A stretch of DNA of 64,000 nt from Temnothorax longispinosus (lineage: Eukaryota > Arthropoda > Insecta > Hymenoptera > Formicidae): positions 11,014,433 through 11,078,432 of the forward strand of contig NC_092358.1 in NCBI RefSeq assembly GCF_030848805.1, in the 5' to 3' direction. Shown here piece after piece: positions 23,201-34,659 of the stretch. Each line of letters opens with the position of its first letter. Positions within the stretch are counted from its first letter, which is position 1. The notes beneath the pieces are model-generated. The model worked only from the letters and a program-made list of their open reading frames with translations. It had not been told where the DNA came from and did not search any database. A program made the position numbers and the translations under genes.

Positions 23201-25329
23201 GATAGACTTCCTATCAGTTTCTTCAGCATGATTTGTCGTTGAAATAGGTTACTGGTGTGTCGCAGGCTCGAGGCAGACATAAAACGTTTGAAATCAGATT
23301 TGCAGTCAAGTCGGCAAATGGAACAAGAATTACGATCACAAGTCAATGTCTTGCTCAACGGAGAGCGACAAGCTAAAGGCGACATTCAACAACTCCAACA
23401 TGATAATGATCAATTGCAAAGCAAGTAAGTGTATTATTTGTAAATTATTTTTATGACTGCAATTATAACTACGAATTTATATATTTACTTAAAAAACCTA
23501 ACCAGAGTTAGTATTATTTACATTTTAAAATAGTATTTTTAATATTTAAAAAATTAATATTATTTTTTAAATAATATTATTATTATTTTAACATAATTTT
23601 AAATTTCCAACTTTTAATTTTAAACTATGTATAAACTATGATGTATTTTACAAATCTGTGGATAATTTTTTTGTCTTGTTTTTTTGTCTGTTAGTATTTG
23701 AACAGAAAAATTGTATATATAAATATATTTACATAAGCTATTATAAAGGTTTTTTAGTAACTTCAAATTTTATTTAAATTTAAATATACAACATATGTTA
23801 TATAATTATTTATGCTTATTTTACATATTCTTACGATTTGGATATATACTGGAATTATTAATCATTACGTTCTTTTCTACATGTATCAATATTCAAAGAA
23901 AAATTATCATTTGTGGTAGGATATGCAAAAAAGTCATTAATTCTTTTAGTTCTTTTTTTTAACATTAAACCTGAAAGTATATAAAAGACATGTGGAACTA
24001 TAGTTTATATTGTAAAGATTCAATAATGAATTATAAATAATTAATAATTATTATACTTGATATTTATATAAAAAAAAAACTTCTTAAATATTAGAGAATT
24101 TGTCTTCTTTTTCATACCAAAATTCTCTTGTAAATCCTCCATAAATTTTTTCAAAAAATAACGCAGTATTATTTTTACCATCAGATATGCAAAATTTTGG
24201 ATTTGGAGGAAATTTTTATTTCGACTCTTGAATAAAATTGAACGAATTCTATAACATAAATTTTAACATTGTAGATTACATGGTCTAGTAACGGCGCGTC
24301 AACTGGATAAACAAACAATGACATCGTTGGAAAAGCGGGTTGCAGAAGAGCGAAAACAACGTAGTGCATGCGAAGCGTCCTTGCTCTCCGAACGAAGGGC
24401 ACGACGAGCTGCTGAAGAGGCACGCTCCGCGATTCCACCGCCGCCACCTCCGCTTATTAGACAAGAGTGCACTGACGCATGTAAAAGTCGAAGATCTCAA
24501 ATGGAACAAGACCTTAAAAGTCTGCGCCGAGAACTCAAATTAAAGGAAGAAAGGTAAGAGCATAAATTCGTAAACTGTTTTATAACTGTTTTAATAATAA
24601 GATTCAAAATATGAGCAATGTGCAAATGTATATATGACACGTTGATTCAGGTGTAACGCATTGGAAAACGACGCAGCACGTTTTAAGGAGAACCACAGAG
24701 AATGTGAAATTCTACTCTCCGCACTCAATGCGTTGCAAGATAAAAACGCACATTTGGAAAACAGCTTGAGCGCAGAAACACGTATAAAACTTGATCTTTT
24801 TTCGGCACTCGGCGAGGTCAAGCGGCAATTAGAAATCCGAGAAGGTAAGTAACCGTAATTAAAACAACGCTTTACTCGCGTTGTTTCATATATTTTTGCT
24901 TCATTTTTTTGTTTGTTTTTATATTTTAGATTTTATTTTTTGAGTATTCGTAGTATACGATCAAAGGAAGTGTGAACATTTATTAAAGAAAATAGAAACG
25001 CATATATTATACTGCACATTGTTATTGCCCCGGCAATGTATGTATCATATATATTTTTTTTGTTCAAATCAGGCTTAATCAGATCTCAAGAGAAAGAAAT
25101 TGAGATGTTGAAAACAAAAATAGCGCAAGATTTAGCTGTGATGCCACAAGACACATTTGGTCCAGCGCCAACCTGTGCGACGTCCAAGCTCCGTTTAAAT
25201 AGTGAAGTGAGAGTAGCAGGAACAAAAATACGTTCGAATGAAAGTCCGGGGTGTACCGTGTCGAATTTGGATCCGAATGCGACAGCGTACACGCCTAAAA
25301 GTTCCCTTGTAGCGTCGACTGAAGCTTAA
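20283..25329 (+). CDS. MACO1: Macoilin (ER membrane coiled-coil protein)
   Basis: Macoilin is an ER/nuclear-membrane protein, best known for roles in neuronal function in nematodes. Twelve exons were built: 20283-20362, 21184-21325, 21407-21533, 21705-21834, 21963-22029, 22145-22358, 22455-22713, 22796-23035, 23266-23424, 24275-24553, 24651-24844 and 25073-25329. They sum to 2148 nt, giving 715 aa against about 664 aa in human. The first 27 residues (MKRRNVECGKLRRPLKR...) are basic. Several hydrophobic helices follow, with the family blocks LEFRFEFLWPFW, STYVWVQYVWHT, LCRPFAAHC and IGYPVVTLGFGFKSYVGYR. RKQKDVAKENEFYLQLLQQA begins the cytosolic part. The second half is coiled coil with HLENSLSAETRIKLDLFSAL, and the C-terminus contains SNLDPNATAY, as in vertebrates. 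A PPPPPP run lies in exon 10. Confidence 0.95.
23425..24274 (+). other. AT-rich intron 9 of macoilin
   Basis: This 850-base intron is made of A/T tracts with no recognisable element. The donor is GTAAGT after GCAA and the acceptor is ATTGTAG before ATTACATGG. Confidence 0.8.
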
Positions 25330-28300
25330 GGAACTGCAATTCTCTCATCAGAACCCGATAGTAGGATACATCAACTACAAAAGAATGTTTCAAGTTTCTC
25401 CGTGGAAATATTCTCATTCAGTTTACAAGTACGCAAAAATATGGATTTATCGTTATCAACTGCTGGATCTTTTCTGTATCCATCTTCTTTAAGACGAGAC
25501 ATATTTTTTATTATATATGGATCCTCCTAATGTAAAAGAAACCTGGAAGTCTTCCATGAGAAACTTCGCGAAACATGTTTTGTATCGTGTCTTGTCGTTT
25601 CAAAAAGGAATGGACCCGTTGACATTACTTATGATCATGCGACGCGGCACTGGTTTCTAGAATGTCAAGGAAATCCAGTGACAGTCTTAATTTGTAACAT
25701 TTTATGCTGTAGGTCGATCTTACGGATATATAACAATTTATGAATAACCAGTGAATCATAAACTATTTCTTTTTACACGTGCATAAATATCGATAATAAT
25801 GCCTAACAGTTGAAAAAATCATATCTGATCGTTAGTTTATATGTAAGTAAAATGTGTTTTATATTTTAAAAGAGTATCTCTGAAAGTTTATCTTATACAT
25901 ACATTTGTCATATGCTTAACGTTATGATATAGATTTTTTGTGAACGTTGTGTACATTTTTTAATTATCTCAGAGCACTCGCGAGTTATATGCTAGAATTC
26001 AAATCGATCTTTATGTAAAGTAGCAGGAAAATGATGACAGGTATTTTATTTTCTCAGCAAAGCCACGGTAAACGAGAAGCTGGGAAAAGTTAATATCCAT
26101 ATTACGATCTTCCTGCAGTATATGCCTAAACATACAATGACTTGTCAAAGATGCATTCTTATTCAAGTCGTATAACTGAAGCTAGTCCATCATACAAACT
26201 ATTTAAATATCATTGGCGTGTCGAGCCATTTTATGTTATGCGATCATCATGCAGAAAATAGCCATTGACAACATAAAAAGAAATATGAGCATTATTCAAG
26301 AAGGATCAAAGTAAATGTCACGACGCCAAATTTGTTTTAGGTAATCATAAGCCGTACGATGATACTCTCACATACACACATGCGCATATTTCTGTGCTTT
26401 TAAATTTTCATACTTTTAGTTTAAGAATTTTGTTTTATGTTATTGGCTTTCAAAACGGTATGAAGTGGCCATTACATTTTTTGTGTAGGCAAAAGTATAT
26501 AAATTCCAATGTGATAAGAACGATTGACTCGTAAAACTCGTTAGAAATGAAAAGATGTGATGGCTAACTTGATCTAAATTAAAAAAAAAACTTGGCATTT
26601 ATATAACAATCATGCAGGTAAATGAAACTATGTAATGCCGTATATATTTGGTTAAGAAAAAAAGAAGAATTTAAACGCAAAATGATAATTTTATTACAAG
26701 TACAAAGATAGAAAAAGTTATTTTCATATTATAAGATCACTTTATTTAAGTAAGAGGAATATTTATTTCGTTATTTAGCATTGAAAAAGAGTTGATAAAA
26801 CTACATTGTGACTAGATATAAATATGGATAAAGTTCTTTTTTCTATGTGACGTCCATTAATATAATTTCAAAGTTAAAAAGAGAAGTTTTGTTTTCCTTT
26901 TTTTAATTATTATTCTTAACGTATATATCTGCATACAATATGTATATATATATATATATATATATGTACATATTTATGCTATATGTTGATATATATGTAT
27001 GTATATATATTAATTATATACATAGCTACATATATATACATACACATGTACAAATACATACGTCTACATATACATACATATATGTATGCAAATATTACAT
27101 GACTTTGACAAATTATGGCACCATTGAAGGTATGGTACATAATGTTTACAGAGAGATCTGTGTTTACTCTTATAAAAATATTATTTGTATATGGCGTACA
27201 TCTAGCGCCAATAATTTTAAATATTCGCGAAAATCGATCTCTATCAGTCTATTGATTCACTAATTACGCTATTTGAGCGGGTGCTATATATTATAATTTC
27301 GATTTCGATAGATGTATGTACCTTTACCTTGGAAATTGATAAAAATTGTTACTTTAATTTTAATTGGCTTACGTGGAGTATTTGAAAGAGTTGTTTGAAA
27401 GAGCACACGATGGCATTACGAATAATTAATCAATAGTGATCAAAGATTGTGTGTATGTGTGTGAGTGTGTGTGTGTGGAATTGATTGAATAATTAATCGA
27501 CGTTAATAAAGTTTGCGATTTTATTCTATCCGCAAGAAAGCCAGTACTTGCTTCATTACGTCAAAATGTTGTGTAAACTTGTTAACTATTACGGTCATTC
27601 TTCCATAATTGTACATACAAAGCACTGTCATGACAATTTACTTATGGACACTAGTAGTGGATCATGACCAACTAGTCAAGCGAAGGGAGGAAGTTCTACA
27701 AGCACAAATATTTATTAGGTATCCAACATTAAAAGTTTTTCGCCTTCTATGGAAAGAAGCGTACAGATCCCTTTCACTTTACTAAGATTTAGTATTTTGG
27801 ACTCATTGGATAATGTGAATAATGAGTCCACGATTTCCCGGATGATCCACATATAAAGAACGACGTTGTAAAGGCTTTCCCGCACAATGTGTATATTATT
27901 AAATTTTGAATTTGTCTTCAAAAGAGCAGTGCTAGTTTGTTACTCTAAGAAAGTTACGTAGATGTTTTCTAATTTGCATATGTTAGTGACGTGTATATCG
28001 TGTATACTTGTGGTGTACTTCAGTGCATAAAATAACTCCGACGGTTGCTAATTTACGGGGGAAAGAAATGGTAAACCGTATGTGCATTTCTGTTTCCGAA
28101 TTGTTGTCCCAGTGTCAAAGATATTACTTATACTTTACTTTTGATCTTGCGAATAAAATCGTTAAATAAGTTTTCGATTTAGATTTGCGTTTGCTTACAC
28201 TCGTTTATACACAGATAATGTAGCGAAGACGATATAGACATGTAAATATTTGCCGGAAAGGAACTTTGATACCGCTACGTAAACATATCGGTGTAAATTG

Positions 28301-31300
28301 TTGGGGCACTTGCGTGGCATAGTCACTTTGATTTACGTTAACGATTAGCACGATTTGCCGATTTCGATTGGATAACGAGGTTTAAATGCTAAAACGACAG
28401 GCTTGTCAGTGAGGTAGAAAGAAAGAAAAAAAGTTCAAAGAGACTATTGATTTGTTCCCAAAAAAGTCGATCGTAAATAACGTGTACCTGACCAGGACGT
28501 GTGCTATAGTGATTATTTCTTCTTTTCTTTTCGTTTGCTTTTGGCTAATTTACTTATCTTGGACTTGATTCTACCAGAGAGAAGGCTGGCTTGATAAGCA
28601 ATTAATATTATGCGAGATAATATCGTATACATTGAGTTATTGTGATATACATAAACATAAACATACACATACACAAAGAGAAACACGCGCAATATACACA
28701 CACAGATAAACACGTACATAATCATCATATGTAAATATACATTCGTTTTACATATTTATTTGTGCTTACTCGTACATCGCGTGCACATTGGAATACATAC
28801 AGCCGTCTACGCGTATACACATACATATATGTGTATAATTACTTTAGTTACTACATAACGATGTTCTCCTATAATAAATTAATAATGAGATCGCTTTTAA
28901 TCGATCGCTTAATAGGTAAGTTTTTTCTATTTCCAAATGCATCGTTTCATTTCGCGCGACAAGAAGACGTGCGTAAACAAGGTACTTAATTTTTACGTTA
29001 GATTTCGTTCAGCATTCTCGGATGCATGTGTGAGAGCGAAAGAGAAAGAGAGAGAGAGAGAGAAAGATTAGAGACATGCACAAAAGAAAATTCAGGTACT
29101 TTTGTAATACCTGCTTCCTGTATAATTTGTAAGTTTCCTGATATTACATAGTTAATTTATTAAGTTGGTGAGGACAATAAAAAGCCTTTTCGTTTTTATA
29201 ATGATATTTCGACGTCGAATCCGATCAGCAATTCCAATGGGAAAAGTATCGCGGACGTCTTTTCTTTCCTTTTTTTTACATATTAGTTATTAACGTCTTG
29301 TGCGCTTCCATAAACACTTAACTACGTACTTATTGTCATTGCGTGTAGCATTAAGTTTTACCGTCGCGAGCGACGAGTGTAGCATATTAAATGCAACAAT
29401 AACTAGCAACACCGCTATTGATCTCATGTATCGTGCGACCGTAACACGCAAATGCCCTTATTAACGATTCATTACAAAACCGACACGCGGGATCGTCGAG
29501 TGAAATTTTTAACACATTGTAACGGTTTTTTTTCTTTTTTTTCTTTTTTATAAAATCAAGCAAGTATGTGACATTACGCCTAACTGAGAAGAGAACTATA
29601 TATAGTGCGTTTTAACGTACTACGTATACATTTATATCACATAAATGAGGCAGTATTTAAAAAGGGAAAAAAAAAAGGAGAATAATAAGAATCCGGCTAA
29701 AAGAACTCTTTTACGATTGATCGTGAAACTCGTGAACCAGTATATATGTACGACACTATCATACATGCGTTTCTACTGTTAATTCGTAACCGAGCTTGAG
29801 AATCCTGTTTCGAACGATGGCACTTCTGTGGCCCTGGTGCTACAACAATCTTATATTTATAATGATCCTTCTCTCTTCTGCATATTTTCTGTCTATCAGT
29901 CGGTCATACAGAATATATTTGACTTTTGTTTTCATATTAAAATACACGCTTTATAAATTTTCCTTTCATCCTTTCGAGATCATACATAATCTCCTATTAA
30001 AAGAAGATGTGAGAACATTGAGATTCCTCTTCTTGCAATATCTTGATAGCGCGAGTTTCATAGAAGAGAGGCGATTCTTTCATGATTTTTGTAGATTGAT
30101 AGCGACACGTGTGGAACAGTGTTACTACAGCTTCACTATTAGAAATTCATATTTTGTTCCTAAAAAAGAAAAATTCTAGAACCGTATAAAAATAAACGCA
30201 TTTGTTTGCTGGAAAAGAAAATTATTTTCGAATATACATGAGATACATTCAAATCATATATAATTATACAGAAAGACCGCAATTTTCGAAACCTAAGGAA
30301 GTAGAGATTATCCATGATATTAATAATGGACGACTTTATTGTGTATTACGTACCACTACAAATATTCTCCATATAGCAATATTTATTAAAATAAACATTG
30401 TAAAAACTGATACATATTGCGTACAATTTATATATCGACGACTACATAAATATTGATTAAACTCCAATTTTTTTCTGTATTGTGATACGATTAATGACAT
30501 TACATTTTTATTTCTTGCACGATTCTATTTTCATATTCACGTGTATACAGCAGATACAGCTTTCTTTTGCACGGTGATTAAAAACAAGAAGAGGAATTTC
30601 CAGAATTTCCATGACTTAAGTATGTGAATTGCTTATATATTGATGCTGACACTGGCGACACAATCCGGTATTTTCGATTTATTTTGCATAAACGTTATTT
30701 CGTTTAATGAAAATGAACGAACTCTCGTAGATGATTTGCTTGTAGTAGAAGCAACCAATTAAAATTGTAGAGGTCGGTCTACTGAATAACGTCAATCTGA
30801 TCGATGGTCTCTCTTTTGTAAACAGAGTAAGATGCATTCAATGTAATAGTAACTACAGAGCAATATAAGAAGCAAGCGCGTTATCTGGCAGTATATACAG
30901 AACGCAGCAATATGAAATTTGATTTTAACACACTCGGGTTATATGTTGATTAATAAAAAGCACAGTTGTACTTACAGGTTCCTATTAGTCTTGAGAACAA
31001 ATGGTTTTATTTTACTCTCGGATACACACGAAAGTGAACGATTACCACAAATCTAAAGAAATCTGTACTACACAACGCGATTGTGACCGAATTTTTAATA
31101 AATCAAGAATGCATATACACAGATACGTAATACGTATGTATATCGTGTAAGTTTCTTTTCTCATGTTCCAGAAATACTTTACTGCTCTCTACTAAATGTG
31201 TCAATGCGTCGTATACAAATACAAACGAATAAAAAGATTTCAAAGCGACAAGAGAAATTATAATTAGTGAAGTATATTATTTTCGCCCTTACTAATCTAT

Positions 31301-31969
31301 ATTAAATGTCTAACACAATCTACTTTTATGTAAATTTTTCTTATGCGAATATAACACTTCTGATTTCGCAATTGTGCGTTACGTATTAGCATGCAAATTT
31401 CTAATTATTTCTAATTTTCAAAATTCTGTTTTTTTATTATAACCTGTTTTTTCATTATACTGGGGGAAAAAAAATTAAATAATTTGTTCTCATTTTGATG
31501 TATAATGCAAGGAACAAATTTACACACTATCTCACTTTTATCAGAATTCTTAATACGACTACAACAAAAAAACAAAAACTTATAATTTTATGATATATAT
31601 TGCATTTCACATAAATCTTTTTTTTAAATAAATACTAGCATATCTTTCATTTCATTTATGTAATATATATATTACTCATAAAAGTACTCTTCTCTCTCTC
31701 AATCTGTTTTTTTCAATTTGTTAATTTTTAACTGTAAGTAATTTGACGTCTGTGATTCTAATATATTTTATTAATACGAAGATTTAATACGCTTAATTTC
31801 TACTGTAGATGTTTTTGATTAACAACACTGCATGTTTTGTTAATCATTTTTCTTATTTTCAAATAGTAAATAAAATACATATCAATTTCTTGTAGTCTGA
31901 TATAAAAACGTAAAATATAACTTACGTTCGTTCAAAGTAAAACAGTCTTATTTACGCTATATTTACAGT
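25330..31969. other. Gene-poor convergent region between macoilin and DCPS
   Basis: No gene is supported in about 6.6 kb. The first part is probably a long macoilin 3' UTR; an AATAAA near 27505 is one candidate end. Features are microsatellites (TA/TATG about 26940-27085, GT about 27449-27476, CA about 28650-28710, GA about 29040-29064) and A/T tracts. Two neighbouring ORFs at 29796-30179 and 30202-30456 have no recognisable domain or splice context. Confidence 0.55.
26936..27090. repeat. TA/TATG-rich microsatellite
   Basis: Imperfect TATA and TATG/CATA units run for about 150 bases. The tyrosine/isoleucine-rich ORF it creates is not a gene. Confidence 0.85.
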
Positions 31970-33303
31970 CTATTGCGTTTCACATGTCGATGTCTGTAGG
32001 GCTCCATGTGATTTAAACTTTTCATAAAGCGGACTGCCTTTAAACACTACATACGAAAGTACTGCTTTCGTATAATAGTCCGACATCAATTCCAAGTTTC
32101 TTATAACTGTTGATAAAAGATGCGCCTTTTCCGCATATATTCCTAGATAAAGAAAAGAAATCCTCCAGTTAGAAATATTCATTTTTAAATTATCCATAAA
32201 ACAATACATATTTTCTTTTTCAGTTAATTTTTTGTAGTTTTACACCAATTTACCTGGCGCTTCAAACATAAGATAGCAGAAATGCACGTGTAGATAATAA
32301 TACGATGGCTGATAGTGGAAATACATTCTGAGCTGCGACGCAGGTATGTTAAACTTTTTACTAATCGCTGCCGTCCCGGCATCTCGTATATTTTTTAATA
32401 AAGGAAGATGAGATCCATTCAACTCTCTCAATGACCTTATTTTTTGAAATGGCAGGGCCAATAACTTTAACGTGTCCATCTGTTTATCCCACTTGAAATC
32501 GGTCACTAACACAAAACCATTATCCTTGTCAGGATCCTCATAAATAACACTTTCCTGTTCAGCCTTGTGCTCCAGAATATTAGTTATCCACTGAAAAAAT
32601 ATTAATAATATAGAAATAAAATACCCTTTATATTCTAGTGATTTTCAAGTAAAATTATGCCAAGTATGATTCAATCTTATATCTCAAATAAATTATACCT
32701 CCAAGCCCAGACTCTTCGATTCTATGTAAGGGAGAGTAACCTGCTGATAAAGTTCATATGTTTCATCTATCACATATAACTCCTGTCTCTTGTATTTGTC
32801 GATGTGTGTTTGCGTAGCAGGATATATCACGGTCACATGCAGACCTTAAAGAATAAGAGAGATTTGCTTATAAAATGTCGACTACATTAAGATACATAAA
32901 AAAATTAAAAAAATAGACAAATTGATATACCATTATGCTCTTTGGTCGGCCAGCAATTGTAGTTTCTGTAGATGTCATTATTAAAGATCTCCCGGAAGAT
33001 CGTCTTTCCGTCGAAGAAATCCTTCTCTAAGATCACCTTGTCATGAGGAAAACTCTTTTGCTCCAACAGAACAATCGCCGAGCCCTCGTGGCCCTCGAAC
33101 GTCCCTTCCATGCATATTAACTTCCGTGCACAATTATTCTGCAGTACCCTCGTCACTTTGAAGCCCGACAGATCCAGTTCTGTCTTACTTTTATCATTCT
33201 CATCTGGATTCTTCTCGACCACATCGGTGCTCTCGTCGTCCAATTTAACTTTCTTCGCCGGCGGACAGTCCTTATCGTTTTCACTCGTACATTTTTCTGC
33301 CAT
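31970..33303 (-). CDS. DCPS: Scavenger mRNA-decapping enzyme DCPS
   Basis: This HIT-family pyrophosphatase hydrolyses the m7G cap left after 3'-to-5' mRNA decay. Four exons in transcript order are 33303-32931, 32844-32699, 32590-32254 and 32142-31970. They sum to 1029 nt, giving 342 aa against 337 aa in human. The N-terminus is charged with a possible nuclear signal (PAKKVKL). The N-terminal cap-binding/swap domain includes LDLSGFKVTRVL and HVTVIYPATQTHI. The C-terminal HIT domain has DFKWD, IRSLRELNGSHLPLL and PSYYYLHVHF (about 268-277). The catalytic central histidine (about H274) and the following H276 are present, but the first histidine of the HIT triad is tyrosine here. A splice acceptor CTTTCAG lies 26 bases before the ATG, so the frame's upstream extension is probably intronic. 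DCPS is head-to-head with the THAP9-like gene. Confidence 0.95.
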
Positions 33304-33889
33304 GCTCGTCACTTTAATGTTAAAAAACCTGAAAGTAGAGTAAAACGTGTTAGATATCGATCCAAGAACTTGTCTTTTTGTTGTAATTAATGACAAAAAT
33401 ATAGCATTACATTAAGAAGACTTTTTTCTTCAAGTTATTCGTCGTTATATATATAATATTATGTAAAAAAGTTTTTTTTTACCGGTAATTGCGAAAAAAA
33501 GCGCGTCAGAACTCGCTATTCTCTTCACTCTTTCTCTCGATGCACAGTGGTTTGATGGTTGTTGAATTACCGTTACGCGATTTTCTCGATCGTGAGTGAG
33601 ATCGAGTATGTGGATCGCCGTGTGAAAATAGCAGGCGCCGCGATAATCCTGTTCGTATTTCGCACGTCCTTCCTTTAGCACAGTTCTCACCCCACAATTA
33701 AACTGATGTATAAACACCGGTAAACACAAGTCGTGACAAGTGGTGACAAATCAATCGTCCAGTTGTGGCAGGATAAAAAATTGTAATAATCATAATAACA
33801 ATAACTCAATCGAAACCATAGACTTAAAACATAGACGGAACGTAAGCTTGCGGGAGCGTCCCGGGTCCCAAGATCCGAGATACATCAAT

Positions 33890-34018
33890 TGGCCGCGTTC
33901 AGCAAACACAACTGTTGAGTTCGTCTTGTTAACACTCCGCGTTGATTGGTTGGTTCTAAAAGTAAGAGCCAATCACGTTCGACTGCTACTGAGCGGCTTG
34001 GTCTGCTGAACGCGGCCA
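33890..34018. mobile_element. MITE sharing termini with the 9414-9565 element
   Basis: The left end TGGCCGCGTTCAGCA and right end TGCTGAACGCGGCCA are exact complements. An inner pair GATTGGTTGGTTCT / AGAGCCAATC is also mirrored. The termini match those of the element at 9414-9565 except for a few bases. Confidence 0.8.
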
Positions 34019-34031
34019 TTATCCTTGTTTA

Positions 34032-34206
34032 AAGGTGCGATTTCATTGACGCTAGAAACCAGCGGCAGCGTCAAGAAAATGTAGTGGGGGAAGAAGTTCA
34101 GACCGTCTCAACTTTTTAACGTACCGCAAAATTCAACGAAACTTCTTCCCCCACTACATTTTCTTGACGCTGCCGCTGGTTTCTAGCGTCAATGAAATCG
34201 CACCTT
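34032..34206. mobile_element. Perfect 67-bp inverted repeat, 41-base loop
   Basis: The left arm 34032-34098 and right arm 34140-34206 are exact reverse complements over 67 bases as I read them. They start AAGGTGCGATTTCATTGACG, and the loop is 41 bases. TTAA lies at both ends (34029-34032 and 34205-34208), as in piggyBac-type insertions, although the left junction is offset by a base or so. No ORF. The perfect arms suggest a recent insertion or homogenisation by hairpin repair. Confidence 0.85.
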
Positions 34207-34223
34207 AACGTTCGATGAACAAC

Positions 34224-34344
34224 GGCTACGGTCAACGTGACGCTACAAATGCTTTGGAGCGTTCTTCTTCTCTTTCTTTCTTCATTGAAAGAAAAAAGAA
34301 GAGGAATGCTTCGAAGCATTTGTAGCGTCACGTTGACCGTAGCC
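34224..34344. mobile_element. Hairpin element with perfect 31-bp outer arms
   Basis: GGCTACGGTCAACGTGACGC and the following 11 bases (34224-34254) are exactly complementary to 34314-34344. Pairing continues imperfectly through a CTTCTTCTCTTTC / GAAAGAAAAAAGAAG stretch, so the whole 121 bases can fold back. It starts 17 bases after the preceding hairpin. Confidence 0.85.
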
Positions 34345-34659
34345 AAGGATAAATAACGCACATGCGCATCATGCGTGAAATGCACCCCCGTTTGACCACG
34401 TTGCGATTTACCACAGCCACTCACAGCCCCTGGTGCCTGTAGTTTTTCTACTGAACCAGCCAATCAGATATTTTTATTTTAAATCAGCCAATTGACGGAA
34501 GAACGGGCGAACTCGACAATCTTCGGTTAGACTCGGAAACATTCGGAGTATTGATTTCAAGCGTGCCCGGTGCCCGGTGCCGTCAAGCTTTTGTTTTTGT
34601 GCCATACCATTTTGCGCAGCAACACGAGTGAACGCGAAGGATATAACGTATTAAGTAAC

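Larger units (their letters stand above)
33304..34659. other. Divergent promoter region with three hairpin elements
   Basis: It separates DCPS (-) from the P-element-derived gene (+). A 5' UTR intron of DCPS ends about 26 bases upstream of its ATG. Three inverted-repeat elements follow one another at 33890-34018, 34032-34206 and 34224-34344. No coding gene is supported. Confidence 0.65.

Noticed and set aside
29796..30456. Two adjacent ORFs (127 and 84 codons) in the macoilin-DCPS gap
   Set aside because: Residue composition reflects AT-rich DNA. No domain, splice or family signal was recognised, and the two frames do not join by a credible intron.
33304..33396. N-terminal extension of DCPS (31 codons)
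   Set aside because: A good splice acceptor (CTTTCAG) lies inside it and the family start matches the internal Met.
33445..33729. 94-codon minus-strand ORF upstream of DCPS
   Set aside because: It lies in the expected promoter/5' UTR with no domain or splice link.
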